Below, piece by piece: positions 6,409-14,669 of a DNA stretch of 20,958 nt. Within the stretch, counting starts at the first letter, position 1, and the number at the start of each line of letters is the position of its first letter. A program made the translations under genes and the position numbers. Origin of the DNA: JANNGC01 sp043757045 (GTDB lineage Bacteria; Verrucomicrobiota; Verrucomicrobiia; Limisphaerales; SIBH01); NCBI GenBank assembly GCA_043757045.1, contig JAYVQC010000178.1:1-20958 (forward strand), written 5' to 3'. Under the pieces are notes generated by a model. The model did no database searches. It was not told the DNA's origin and saw nothing but the letters and a program-made list of their open reading frames with translations.

Positions 6409-8880
6409 ATGACAGATTCAAATCAATGTCCCCAGTGTGGGCGCTCCGTGGATGGCCACGCGCCCCACGCGCTCTGCCCCGCGTGTTTGCTGGGGGCCAT
6501 GTTGCCGCAGAAGCAGGCCGGGACGGTGACGGTCGCGCCGCTCATCGAAAAGGTTGGCGACCGCATCGGGCGCTACAAGCTGCGCGAGAAGATCGGCGAG
6601 GGCGGCTTCGGAATCGTGTATGTGGCCGAGCAAGAGGAGCCGGTGCGCCGCCGCGTGGCGCTCAAGGTCATCAAGCTCGGCATGGACACGCGTGAGGTCA
6701 TGGCCCGCTTCGAGGCCGAACGGCAGGCGCTCGCGATGATGGATCACCCCCACATTGCCCGCGTGCTCGACGCGGGCGCGACGGAGCTGGGCCGGCCGTT
6801 CTTCGTCATGGAACTGGTCAAAGGCATTCGCATCACCGACTACTGCGACCAGCACAACCTCAGCACCACGGAGCGGCTGGGACTGTTCATGCAGGTGTGC
6901 CAGGCCATCCAGCACGCGCATCAGAAGGGGATCATTCACCGCGACATCAAACCCTCGAACATCCTCGTGGCGTCGAACGACGGCGTGGCCGTGCCGAAGG
7001 TGATTGATTTCGGAATCGCGAAGGCCACGCAGGGCCGGCTCACCGACCTGACGGTTTACACGGAGCTGAACCAGTTCATGGGCACGCCCGCCTACATGAG
7101 TCCGGAGCAGGCCGAACTAAGCGGGCTGGACGTGGACACGCGCACGGACATCTACGCGCTCGGTGTGCTGCTCTACCAACTGCTCACCGGCCAGACACCG
7201 TTTGATCCGAAGAAGCTCGTGGAGTCGGGCCTCGACGAAATCCGGCGCACGATTCGTGAGGTGGAACCGCCCAAGCCCTCCACCCGCCTGAGTGCGATGC
7301 AGGCGAATGACCGGACCAGTGTCGCGAAACACCGTCAAACGGAATCACTCAAACTCACCAGCCTGCTGCGCGGCGACCTGGACTGGATCGTCATGAAGGC
7401 GCTGGAGAAGGATCGCAGCCGGCGCTACGAGACGGCGAACGGGTTCGCGATGGATATCCAACGCTTCCTCGCCGATGAACCTGTCCTCGCCGCCGCCCCT
7501 TCTGCGGTTTATCGCTTAAAAAAATTCGTGCGGCGAAACAAGGCGACTTTCGGGCTGATCGCTACCGTCGCGTGCGTTTTGGTCATCGCCACCGCCGCCA
7601 GTACCTGGCAGGCAATTCGGGCCAGTCGCGCGGAAGCGTTGGCCAAGGAGCGCGTGATCGAGGTGGCCGCTGAGCGCGACCAGAAGGACAAAGCCCAGCG
7701 CGAAGCAGAATCCATGTCCGTTTTTCTCTCGGAAATTTTCCGAAGCCCCGACCCGGCCAAAGGCGGCGGAAGAAGCATCACCGTGGCGGAAAGCCTGGAT
7801 GCTGCCGTGGCGAAACTGGAAACTTTTCCACCAGCCCGCCGGGCTCTGCTGCAGGCCGCCATCGGTAAGACCTACAGTTCACTCGGCCTCTACTCCGAGG
7901 CCATTGCCTTGCAGGAAAAAGTGCTGGCCTACGATCAGGCCGCATTACACCCGGGACATCCCGACCTGATTGGTGCGATGTATAACCTGGCCAGCTACTA
8001 CCACAACGCTGGCCGACGCGAGGAGGCGCTCAGGCTGCGCGAGGAAGTGTTGATTCGCTTCCGCGACGCGCAGGGACCAACCCACCACAATACACTCGTA
8101 TCGATGGGCAATCTGGCTGCGTCGTATGAGGCTGCCGGCCGAAGGGAGGCCGCGCTCAAACTGCGGGAAGAGGTTCTAGCCATTCACCGCAAAACGAAAG
8201 GCCAGGAGCATTCCGATACCCTGAGTGATCTGGGCGTAGTGGCAAATTCCTACGCCGCAGCCGGACGCGCCCAGGAAGCAATAAAGTTGCGGGAGGAGGA
8301 AGTCGTTGTCCGTCGCAACGTCCACGGGCTGGAGCAACGGAAGACCCGGCTCGCGATAAGTGCCCTGGCCCGGTCGTATGTGACGGCAAACAGGTTTGTG
8401 GATGCGGAGGTTCTCGAGCAGGAACTGCTGGGGTATTTTCGCCAGCACGCGGGCACCAACCAGTTTGACCTGGCCGTGACCTTGTCGAGCCTGGGTGATT
8501 GTTTGCTGCGCCAGGGCAAGCATGTTGCCGCGCAGACCTGCTTGCGCGAGAGCCTTACCATTTTGGAGGAACACTATCCGGGAGTGACACCCACCTTCAC
8601 CGCGCAAAGTTTGTTGGGCGCAGCCTTGGCTGGGCAGTCCAACTACCCCCAAGCCGAGGCGCTGTTGCTCAAAGCATACGAAGGTTTGGAGAAACGAAAT
8701 CGCGAACGCCCTGATCCCCCGCACACGGAGCTGACCCGGCAAGCTGCGCAAAGAATCGTCCGCCTCTACGAAGCCTGGCCCAAGCCAGACCAAATCGCCG
8801 AATGGAGGCAGAAACTCGAAATCCTCGGGCAGGCCGAAGCCGCACAAAACTTTCCGGCGAGCATCGGAACTGGGAAGTAG
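6409..8880 (+). CDS. Zinc-ribbon Ser/Thr protein kinase with TPR sensor domain
   Basis: An 823-residue transmembrane PASTA-less Hanks-type kinase. A Cys4 zinc ribbon lies at the N-terminus (C7, C10, C23, C26: CPQCG and CPACL). The kinase domain spans about 56-370: Gly loop GEGGFGIVY, VALK lysine K86, catalytic HRD at 177-179, DFG at 200-202 and the GTPAYMSPEQ activation segment, so it should be active. A membrane helix (FGLIATVACVLVIATAAS, about 386-403) is followed by a coiled-coil-like stretch and tetratricopeptide repeats to about 790 (repeats of YNLASYYHNAGRREEALRLREE type), which should lie outside the membrane. It likely phosphorylates the ECF-like factor encoded just upstream. The start at 6409 has no strong Shine-Dalgarno. 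Confidence 0.95.
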   Translation: MTDSNQCPQCGRSVDGHAPHALCPACLLGAMLPQKQAGTVTVAPLIEKVGDRIGRYKLREKIGEGGFGIVYVAEQEEPVRRRVALKVIKLGMDTREVMARFEAERQALAMMDHPHIARVLDAGATELGRPFFVMELVKGIRITDYCDQHNLSTTERLGLFMQVCQAIQHAHQKGIIHRDIKPSNILVASNDGVAVPKVIDFGIAKATQGRLTDLTVYTELNQFMGTPAYMSPEQAELSGLDVDTRTDIYALGVLLYQLLTGQTPFDPKKLVESGLDEIRRTIREVEPPKPSTRLSAMQANDRTSVAKHRQTESLKLTSLLRGDLDWIVMKALEKDRSRRYETANGFAMDIQRFLADEPVLAAAPSAVYRLKKFVRRNKATFGLIATVACVLVIATAASTWQAIRASRAEALAKERVIEVAAERDQKDKAQREAESMSVFLSEIFRSPDPAKGGGRSITVAESLDAAVAKLETFPPARRALLQAAIGKTYSSLGLYSEAIALQEKVLAYDQAALHPGHPDLIGAMYNLASYYHNAGRREEALRLREEVLIRFRDAQGPTHHNTLVSMGNLAASYEAAGRREAALKLREEVLAIHRKTKGQEHSDTLSDLGVVANSYAAAGRAQEAIKLREEEVVVRRNVHGLEQRKTRLAISALARSYVTANRFVDAEVLEQELLGYFRQHAGTNQFDLAVTLSSLGDCLLRQGKHVAAQTCLRESLTILEEHYPGVTPTFTAQSLLGAALAGQSNYPQAEALLLKAYEGLEKRNRERPDPPHTELTRQAAQRIVRLYEAWPKPDQIAEWRQKLEILGQAEAAQNFPASIGTGK

Positions 8881-9049
8881 TGAACGGGAAACGGTGCAGC
8901 GCGCGTTGCGCCTGCGCCGATCGGACAGAAGCGCTCATCCGTCAGTAAAGGGTGAAATCGGGAACACCGTTTAGTGTTCTGTGAGGGCTCGTGCGCCTCC
9001 CGGATTTGTCGTGACGCCGCCCTCCCCAGAAATTCTTTCAAATATCCAC

Positions 9050-9073
9050 AACCGATTCGGCGGGAATGTTTCT
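9050..9073 (+). promoter_or_regulatory. Candidate ECF-type promoter of the exported protein gene
   Basis: AACCGATT (9050-9057), 10 bases, GTTTCT (9068-9073): the same pair as at 6340-6363, also with an A/T-rich TTTC-containing stretch just before it and a GGGAAT inside the spacer. It lies 17 bases before the ATG at 9091. Confidence 0.5.
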
Positions 9074-9090
9074 GGAAGGGGTGGAAAGAC

Positions 9091-9711
9091 ATGTTGCTTA
9101 TGAAAACAAACTTCAGACGATGGATAAAATTCCTGATACCCGTCCTCGTCCTAGGCGCGCTGATCGGCACCGGCCTGCCAGTTCAGGCGCAAACTCTCAG
9201 CATCGACTGGCAAACGGTGGACGCGGGCGGCGGCACGACGACTGGCGGTGAATTCACACTTCAAAGCACCATCGGTCAGTCGGATGCGGGCTTGTTGCTC
9301 TATGGCCCGGCCGGCTCAGTTTTTCCCCAATCGGGAGATTTCATGATCAGTGGGGGCTTTTGGGGCCTGTTCACTGAGCAGGCTCCGGTTCATCTGTTCC
9401 ACGGTCCGCTGGGCGTTTACCAGCAATGGTGGCTCGACCCGCCCCAGGTTCTCGTCAAGTGGCCCGCCGCGCTCGGTTTGGCCGGCTGGGGTCTGGAGAC
9501 GAAAACCAACTTGCTCGAAACGGCGTGGAGGCCGGTGAACGGTGCCACCTTCGGGGTTCTCTCCAACGCCATCGACTACTTCTATTACCACAGTTTCATT
9601 CCCTTGCCGCCCTATGTGGCCGTCACGCACTTGACCAACGGCTTGGGAGCGGTGACCAGCGTTACCAACACCGTTCCAGCCCTGCAACTCTTCCGTCTCC
9701 GTCAACCGTAA
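9091..9711 (+). CDS. Exported protein with GGEFTL/TIGQ/SGGFW motif
   Basis: A 206-residue secreted protein. The N-terminus has two Arg, a hydrophobic core (FLIPVLVLGALIGTGLP) and a signal peptidase I site at about VQA-QT. The mature part begins with the pattern GGGTTTGGEFTLQSTIGQSD and ...MISGGFWG, often seen in short exported proteins of Verrucomicrobiota. The C-terminus (LQLFRLRQP) is like the ends of many secreted proteins of the group (consensus FFRLR or FYRV), possibly a sorting feature. Start ATG 9091 follows a purine-rich AAGGGGTGG; ATG 9100 is also possible. Function unknown. The next gene begins 20 bases later, so they are likely co-transcribed. Confidence 0.75.
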   Translation: MLLMKTNFRRWIKFLIPVLVLGALIGTGLPVQAQTLSIDWQTVDAGGGTTTGGEFTLQSTIGQSDAGLLLYGPAGSVFPQSGDFMISGGFWGLFTEQAPVHLFHGPLGVYQQWWLDPPQVLVKWPAALGLAGWGLETKTNLLETAWRPVNGATFGVLSNAIDYFYYHSFIPLPPYVAVTHLTNGLGAVTSVTNTVPALQLFRLRQP

Positions 9712-9731
9712 CAACCCGATCCAACCAATTC

Positions 9732-10874
9732 ATGAAAAACAACTCCTCACTCCTTACGCTCCTGCTGGCCGTCGGCCTCGCATTGGCAACTTCCCAAGTT
9801 GCATCGGCGGCACCACTCGGCTCGGCCTTCAGTTATCAGGGCCGGCTCTTGACCGCCAACGGCCCAGCCAATGGGACCTATGACCTTACCTTCAGTCTCT
9901 ACACGACTGCCGTCGGCGGCAGCCCGCTGAACCCGCGCCTGACCAACGCCGCCGTGCTGGTGAACAACGGCTTGTTTGCCGTTAGCCTGGACTTTGGGGC
10001 CGCGTTCAACGGCATGGCCTACTGGCTGGAAGTGGCAGCGCGAACCAACGGCGCACCCATCTTCACGCCCATGGTGCGGCAGCCGTTGGTTGCCGCGCCG
10101 AATGCGCTTTACGCCGCGAGCGCCGGGACCGCGCAGACAGCGACGAGTGTAGCAGCCGGCGCGGTTACCGCCGCCGGGATTCAAGACGCGACCATTACTG
10201 CATCGAAGCTGGCCGGAAATGTTGGCGTGTGGAACAAATCAGGCCCGAACATTTCCTACAGCGGCGGCAACGTCGGCATCGGCACCACTTCGCCAGGTGC
10301 GCCACTGGAGGTGAGAGTCCCTGGCGATAATGCAACCATTCGGGTAAATTCTGGCGATGCTGCTTCTGGCCAGCATTATTCGGCCTTGGATTTCATAGAC
10401 AGTGGCAACTCGGGCTGGGGCATTGGAAAAAATCCAAGCACCAACTTCTACATTGATGAAGGCGGAGTGGCCAATCGGCTGACCATTTTGAAGGGCGGCA
10501 ACGTCGGCATCGGCACCACCACCCCCTCGGCCGTATTAGAGGTGCATGGAGACGTGAAGCTCGGAGCCGCCGGCCAGTACTTCGCTGCAGCGGGTGCAGA
10601 AAATCTCCGCATCATTCGAGGCGGAGTTAATCTCGACGGTTCCATTTTCACCGGAACTGGTTTCACCGTCACCCGTACATCCACCGGCACTTACAGAATC
10701 GATTTCGCTCAAGCGTTCTCCGGCTATCACACGACCACAGCTACAGCATTGGCTTTATTCCCCGTGGTTGTCACGCAAGGTGGATCGACCTTCGGTGTTG
10801 CCATTTTGCGTTTCTGGAACAATGGGAGCCCTATAGACTGCCCATTCGATTTCATATCCATCGGGCCTAGATAA
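9732..10874 (+). CDS. Exported tail-fibre-like protein with NVGIGTT repeats
   Basis: A 380-residue secreted protein. Signal peptide: KNNSSLLTLLLAVGLALATSQVASA, cleaved before APLGSAF. Residues 27-130 (FSYQGRLLTANGPANGTYDLTFSLYT, PNALYAASAGTA) form a beta domain common in environmental bacterial surface proteins. Two GGNVGIGTTSP/TPS copies follow, each leading into a LEVxG-type strand; this motif is typical of beta-helical stalks of phage tail fibres and surface adhesins, usually before a peptidase S74 chaperone. No S74 domain is present here; the C-terminus instead folds into TVTRTSTGTYRIDFAQAFSGYHTTTA. The two motif copies share a 26-base identical DNA repeat. A role on the cell surface is likely, the ligand unknown. 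Confidence 0.8.
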   Translation: MKNNSSLLTLLLAVGLALATSQVASAAPLGSAFSYQGRLLTANGPANGTYDLTFSLYTTAVGGSPLNPRLTNAAVLVNNGLFAVSLDFGAAFNGMAYWLEVAARTNGAPIFTPMVRQPLVAAPNALYAASAGTAQTATSVAAGAVTAAGIQDATITASKLAGNVGVWNKSGPNISYSGGNVGIGTTSPGAPLEVRVPGDNATIRVNSGDAASGQHYSALDFIDSGNSGWGIGKNPSTNFYIDEGGVANRLTILKGGNVGIGTTTPSAVLEVHGDVKLGAAGQYFAAAGAENLRIIRGGVNLDGSIFTGTGFTVTRTSTGTYRIDFAQAFSGYHTTTATALALFPVVVTQGGSTFGVAILRFWNNGSPIDCPFDFISIGPR

Positions 10875-11023
10875 TCAGACCAGAGAGCGCCCGCCTGGCA
10901 ATCCAGAGTTTAATTTAACCTTCCCTCGAGCACCTCAAGGTGATTTGTGAGGCGGTGACAAGGCCGCAACGCCCAGTAGGCGGAAAGGGAGTCAAAGAAC
11001 AAAGAACAAAGAACAAAAATCAT

Positions 11024-11353
11024 ATGGCTACAACATTACTGGCTACTGTGCTGTCAGAGCCAACACCTCAGCCAAAGCAAAAACACCGATCCAGCGGTAA
11101 CTTTTCAACGGATGGGCTACCGTCTGAATGCAAATTCATAAAGTTTGCCGTTAAAAATAATCCCAACCCTGATGCCATCACGTTCGATGTGAAGCATGAC
11201 ATCTCTGCCGGGATCGACACAACCTGGTGGAAGGACGTCAACAACGGTTATCGCTCCAACGAGAATGTGAAAGCATGCAGAACTCTGTATATCGCGAACC
11301 CTGCTGGTGCCGACGGCAAGCCATTTACAGTCGAAGTCTATGCTGTGACCTAA
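11024..11353 (+). CDS. Small hypothetical protein, 109 aa, AT-richer than neighbours
   Basis: The likely start is ATG 11024; the in-frame upstream extension to 10940 reads poorly. The protein has a low-complexity N-terminus (ATVLSEPTPQPKQKHRSSG) and then a compact region FIKFAVKNNPNPDAITFDVKHDISAGIDTTWWKDVNNGYRS and RTLYIANPAGADGKPFTVEVYAVT that looks like a beta-sandwich. No signal peptide is evident. Its codon use has more A/T than adjacent genes, and a short tandem of the heptamer CAAAGAA (about 10992-11015) lies just upstream. I do not recognise the family. It may have been acquired on its own. Confidence 0.5.
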   Translation: MATTLLATVLSEPTPQPKQKHRSSGNFSTDGLPSECKFIKFAVKNNPNPDAITFDVKHDISAGIDTTWWKDVNNGYRSNENVKACRTLYIANPAGADGKPFTVEVYAVT

Positions 11354-11613
11354 GTCAAACCTGATCAGCCGAGAAGTAAGAAGAGAGTGGACTGCACGGG
11401 CCGAATGTTGGTGAGTGACCGGCAGGCTGGCTCGTGCAGACACAAAGCCGTGACGCTCGGTTGCGTAAACAGGTTGCGTCCCGCCGAAAACATTCGCGCG
11501 CTGGGACTCGCGCCCCCGCGTTGGGATCTTGCAATGTGATGAACCAGCCGAAACGCCAACTGGTGCGATTGGGAGGTTGCGCTGCCCGTTTGCGAACCAA
11601 GTCCTAACAGTTG
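11354..11613. other. Intergenic stretch, no gene seen
   Basis: This 260-base region separates the small hypothetical gene from the membrane protein gene. Short open frames exist on both strands but none resembles a protein, and no hairpin with a U-tract stands out. It may hold the promoter for the downstream pair. Confidence 0.4.
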
Positions 11614-12453
11614 ATGAACGAAACCAAACCAGATTCCTCCTTGCTGGGCATTCCGCTCGCCCACGGGAATCTTCGCAAAGTTTATCACGACCTTGCCGCG
11701 CCGCCGCGTTCGTTACCACTGCGGCTGAAATGGAACCTGCTCGTGGGCGGTTTCCGGCATCAACGCGCGTGGCTCATCGCCCTCGCGCTGCTCTCGTTGT
11801 TCGGCGTGGGCGTGGTGTTCCTGCACCGCGTCGCCCGCCTCGAACCAGAGCCGGGGTTTCTGGGCTGGTCCCTCACCGTCCTCCTCGTGCTGGTCACGCC
11901 GTTCATCGTGATGATTCTGCACGCGGGTCGCCGGCGAGTTCGTTTGTTCCAGCGCGGCAAGCTGGCCTTTGGCGAACTGAGCAAGGCGCAGACCACCGGT
12001 CATCAATGCACATGGGGCAGCATCGCCCGCGTGTGGACCGATGATAATCACAGCCTCGATTACCGCCTGGAACAACTGACGGTGCGGTGGACGCGCTACG
12101 AGTTCATGTTTTCGTTTCTGGCCGAAGATGGGAACACCTGCAACGCGACCGCCCTGACCAACGACACGATTTGGCGACCGCTCAAAGACGAGAAATACGA
12201 ACGCATCATTTACGATCCGGCGAATCCGACCGAGGCGGTGGTAGTGGATGAGTTCGCGCCGTGGGCGGAGATCGACGAGTCAGGGCGTTTCCAAATCCCG
12301 CGCGGCGCGAAATGGATTCGCGACTTGATGCCTGCGCTGCTGATTTCCTTCGCCATCGTCGTGGATGTCGGCCTACTGTTTTGCCTTTCACCCCAGGATG
12401 AACCCAGATTCAAGCACGCAAAAGCCAGCGCCAACGAAGACGATCGCCATTGA
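11614..12453 (+). CDS. Three-helix membrane protein coupled to a Ser/Thr kinase
   Basis: A 279-residue inner-membrane protein. Hydrophobic helices lie at about 52-70 (RAWLIALALLSLFGVGVVFL), 84-103 (GWSLTVLLVLVTPFIVMIL) and 240-260 (ALLISFAIVVDVGLLFCL). The soluble part between the second and third helices (RVRLFQRGKLAFGELSKAQTTGH ... IIYDPANPTEAVVVDEF) is reminiscent of DUF3592-like proteins. Its last 18 codons overlap the start of the kinase gene by 56 bases in another frame, so the two should be translated together. It may be a partner or target of that kinase. Function is not established. Confidence 0.7.
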   Translation: MNETKPDSSLLGIPLAHGNLRKVYHDLAAPPRSLPLRLKWNLLVGGFRHQRAWLIALALLSLFGVGVVFLHRVARLEPEPGFLGWSLTVLLVLVTPFIVMILHAGRRRVRLFQRGKLAFGELSKAQTTGHQCTWGSIARVWTDDNHSLDYRLEQLTVRWTRYEFMFSFLAEDGNTCNATALTNDTIWRPLKDEKYERIIYDPANPTEAVVVDEFAPWAEIDESGRFQIPRGAKWIRDLMPALLISFAIVVDVGLLFCLSPQDEPRFKHAKASANEDDRH

Positions 12454-13888
12454 TCTTTCGGCGATGGTTGACACTGCGCCGGCCACAGCCCGCTTTGGTG
12501 ATTACGAACTGTTGAAGGAAATCGCGCGCGGCGGCATGGGTGTGGTCTATCAGGCTCGGCAAGTCAGGCTGAACCGGAAGGTGGCGTTAAAGATGATCCT
12601 GGCCGGACAGTTTGCCGGGGAGGCGGAAATCAAGCGGTTCCATCTGGAGGCCCAGGCGGCGGCGCACTTGCAACACCCGAATATCGTGGCGATTCACGAG
12701 ATTGGCGAACACGAAGGGCGGCACTATTTCTCGATGGACTACGTGGAGGGATCCAGCCTCGCGGCGGTGGTGAGGTCGAATCCGCTGGAGCCGACCCAAG
12801 CCGCGCGAACGGTGCGGGCGGTGGCCGAGGCCATCCGGCACGCGCATCAGTGCGGGGTGATTCATCGGGACTTGAAGCCGCAAAATATCCTGATCGACGC
12901 AACGGGACAGCCGCGCGTGACTGATTTCGGTTTGGCGAAGCGCGTCGAAATAGACAGCGGGTTGACGCGCAGCGGCGCGGTGATGGGCAGCCCGAGCTAC
13001 ATGTCACCCGAACAGGCCCGGGCGGCCCACGGCGAGGTGGGACCGCGCAGCGACATTTATTCGCTGGGGGCCATTCTCTACGAAGTGCTGACCGGGCGGC
13101 CTCCGTTCCGAGCGGAGACGGCGGTGGAAACGGTGTTGCAAGTGTTGGAGGCCGAAGCCGTCCCGCCCCGGTTGCTGAACCGCCGGGTGCCGCTGGAACT
13201 GGACGCCATTTGCATGAAGTGCCTGGAAAAGAATCCGGCCGATCGCTACGAATCCGCGCAATCGCTGGCGGAGGATCTGGATCGGTTTCTGAATGGCGTA
13301 CCAGTCCTGGCCGTGGCGGATTCGGGCACGGGGACGAGATTGATGCGGCTGCTCAACCGGCAAACGCGGCACACGGAGGTGATGGCCCGATGGTGCCGCA
13401 TCTGGCGCTGGCAGGCGGTGCAAGTGTTTTGCCTTTTTCTGGTGACCAACGTGTTGCTCTGGATGGATGTGCGCGCGGCCTGGCCGTACGCCGTGTGGTG
13501 GACTCTTGGCATCGGTTCGTTGCTGGCGGTAGTTTGGTTTTACCGGTTCCGGGCTGGCGGACCATTGACTCAGATTGAGCGGCAGTTGGGCCAGGTATGG
13601 TGCCTGGCGCTGGGGGGATTCGTGCTGACGGGCGTGCTCAACCATTTGCTGGGCCTTCCCTCGTTCACGCTTCTGCCGGTGGCGGTCCTGCAATGCGGCA
13701 TCGCGTTCGGCTGCATGGCTGCCATTCTCGGGGGTGAATTCTACCTGCCCGCAGTCGTGCTGGCCGCACTGTCGCTGGTGCTGGTAAAGGTTCCCGCGTT
13801 CACGCCCATCCTGTTCGGAGCGACCTTCGCCATCTCATTGTTCGTGCCAGCCTGGCGGTATGAGCGGCGGCAGAGAGAAATTCCGTGA
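12398..13888 (+). CDS. Membrane-anchored Ser/Thr protein kinase
   Basis: A 496-residue Hanks-type kinase. The catalytic domain covers about 33-300: EIARGGMGVVYQA Gly loop, VALK lysine K65, HRDLKPQN (H156-R157-D158), DFG at 176-178 and MGSPSYMSPEQA activation segment, all intact. From about 345 to the end run five or six hydrophobic helices (QVFCLFLVTNVLLW, WWTLGIGSLLAVVWFY, CLALGGFVLTGVLNHLLG, LPVAVLQCGIAFGCMAAIL, VVLAALSLVLVKVPAF, ILFGATFAISLFVPAW) with no extracellular sensor domain, so the membrane part may sense directly. Start ATG 12398 follows CCCCAGG and lies inside the preceding membrane protein gene. The first in-frame ATG (12365) gives an unlikely N-terminus. Confidence 0.93.
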   Translation: MNPDSSTQKPAPTKTIAIDLSAMVDTAPATARFGDYELLKEIARGGMGVVYQARQVRLNRKVALKMILAGQFAGEAEIKRFHLEAQAAAHLQHPNIVAIHEIGEHEGRHYFSMDYVEGSSLAAVVRSNPLEPTQAARTVRAVAEAIRHAHQCGVIHRDLKPQNILIDATGQPRVTDFGLAKRVEIDSGLTRSGAVMGSPSYMSPEQARAAHGEVGPRSDIYSLGAILYEVLTGRPPFRAETAVETVLQVLEAEAVPPRLLNRRVPLELDAICMKCLEKNPADRYESAQSLAEDLDRFLNGVPVLAVADSGTGTRLMRLLNRQTRHTEVMARWCRIWRWQAVQVFCLFLVTNVLLWMDVRAAWPYAVWWTLGIGSLLAVVWFYRFRAGGPLTQIERQLGQVWCLALGGFVLTGVLNHLLGLPSFTLLPVAVLQCGIAFGCMAAILGGEFYLPAVVLAALSLVLVKVPAFTPILFGATFAISLFVPAWRYERRQREIP

Positions 13889-13889
13889 C

Positions 13890-13923
13890 GCCCGGCAACG
13901 GGTGTTGGAAGAAGTTGCCGGGC
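13890..13923. terminator. Bidirectional terminator between convergent genes
   Basis: GCCCGGCAAC (13890-13899) and GTTGCCGGGC (13914-13923) form a perfect 10-bp GC-rich stem with a 14-base loop. It lies right between the kinase stop (13886-13888) and the stop of the DUF2071-like gene (13929-13931), so it can end both transcripts. The U-tracts are weak. Confidence 0.75.
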
Positions 13924-13928
13924 TTCGA

Positions 13929-14669
13929 TTACAAAGCGGCACCCTGATTGACGGTGACGGCGGAGCCTTCGGCAAGGAACGCCGAACTGGGCGGCCCGCT
14001 CAGGCTTTCGCGAAATTCCGCTCCATAAAGGGCACCCGCGTCGCACTGCAAAGTCGCTTCCGATGCCTGCCACACGCGCCATTGTGGATGTTCGACGCGA
14101 TACTCGACCGCGCCGCCACCGCGTTGCGCCACGTAGCCCCAATAATGCTCGGTGATGAATTCCTCTTCCGAACCACTCTGCGGAATCGCTGGCTCACCCG
14201 CCGTGCGCACGGCGAGATGATTCCATTCACCGGCGTGACGCCATTCGTATTTTGCGGCGCCGTTTGGGCGGATCATTTTCCCGTTCAGATCGAGTTCATG
14301 GCGCATTGGCATCGCGGCGTAGCGCTCGCCGTAGCAAAGCCGCGCGACGGTGGCGATGGCCCAGCGCGGCACAATTTCCTTCGCGAACACAACGCCGCGC
14401 CGCCAGCCATCCTCGCCTTTGCGCCGCACGTAGAAGCGCAAGTTCACTTCCTCGAAGTGGCGATGAAATGGAATCGGCACGCCGAGCAATTTTGTGTTCA
14501 GGAACAGGAACCCAACCATGCTGACGAATGTTTTCCCGTTCCATGAATCCAGTTCCGTGCCGCGCGGCACTCGTGAGCGGAGCGCCGCCGGATCGATCTC
14601 GTAGTTCAACATTGCCAGGTGCCGCCAATCCGCGGTCAGGAAGCGTGACGTTTTTTTTGCAACGCTCAT
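13929..14669 (-). CDS. YqjF/DUF2071 family protein
   Basis: A 246-residue protein of the DUF2071 (YqjF-like) family, which shares the acetoacetate-decarboxylase-like fold. Recognisable stretches are ADWRHLAMLNYEIDPAALRSRVPRGTELDSWNGKTFVSMVGFLFLNTKLLGVPIPFHRHFEEVNLRFYVRRKGEDGWRRGVVFAKEI in order (residues about 13-97), quoted here only as landmarks: ADWRHLAMLNY, PAALRSRVPRG, FVSMVGFLF, HRHFEEVNLRFYV and RRGVVFAKEIVPRWAIATVAR. The length is usual for the family. No enzymatic activity is established for most members. Its start overlaps the stop of a transposase fragment by four bases, so the region upstream was probably rewritten by an insertion. Confidence 0.8.
   Translation of the reverse strand: MSVAKKTSRFLTADWRHLAMLNYEIDPAALRSRVPRGTELDSWNGKTFVSMVGFLFLNTKLLGVPIPFHRHFEEVNLRFYVRRKGEDGWRRGVVFAKEIVPRWAIATVARLCYGERYAAMPMRHELDLNGKMIRPNGAAKYEWRHAGEWNHLAVRTAGEPAIPQSGSEEEFITEHYWGYVAQRGGGAVEYRVEHPQWRVWQASEATLQCDAGALYGAEFRESLSGPPSSAFLAEGSAVTVNQGAAL

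Noticed and set aside
10263..10519. Tandem DNA repeat as a mobile or regulatory element
   Set aside because: The two identical 26-base copies (10263-10288 and 10494-10519) encode the NVGIGTT motif of the same protein, so they are coding repeats.
14666..14669. Four-base overlap of the transposase fragment with the DUF2071 start as evidence of an operon
   Set aside because: The transposase frame has left its family homology well before this point, so the overlap is a chance product of the deletion.
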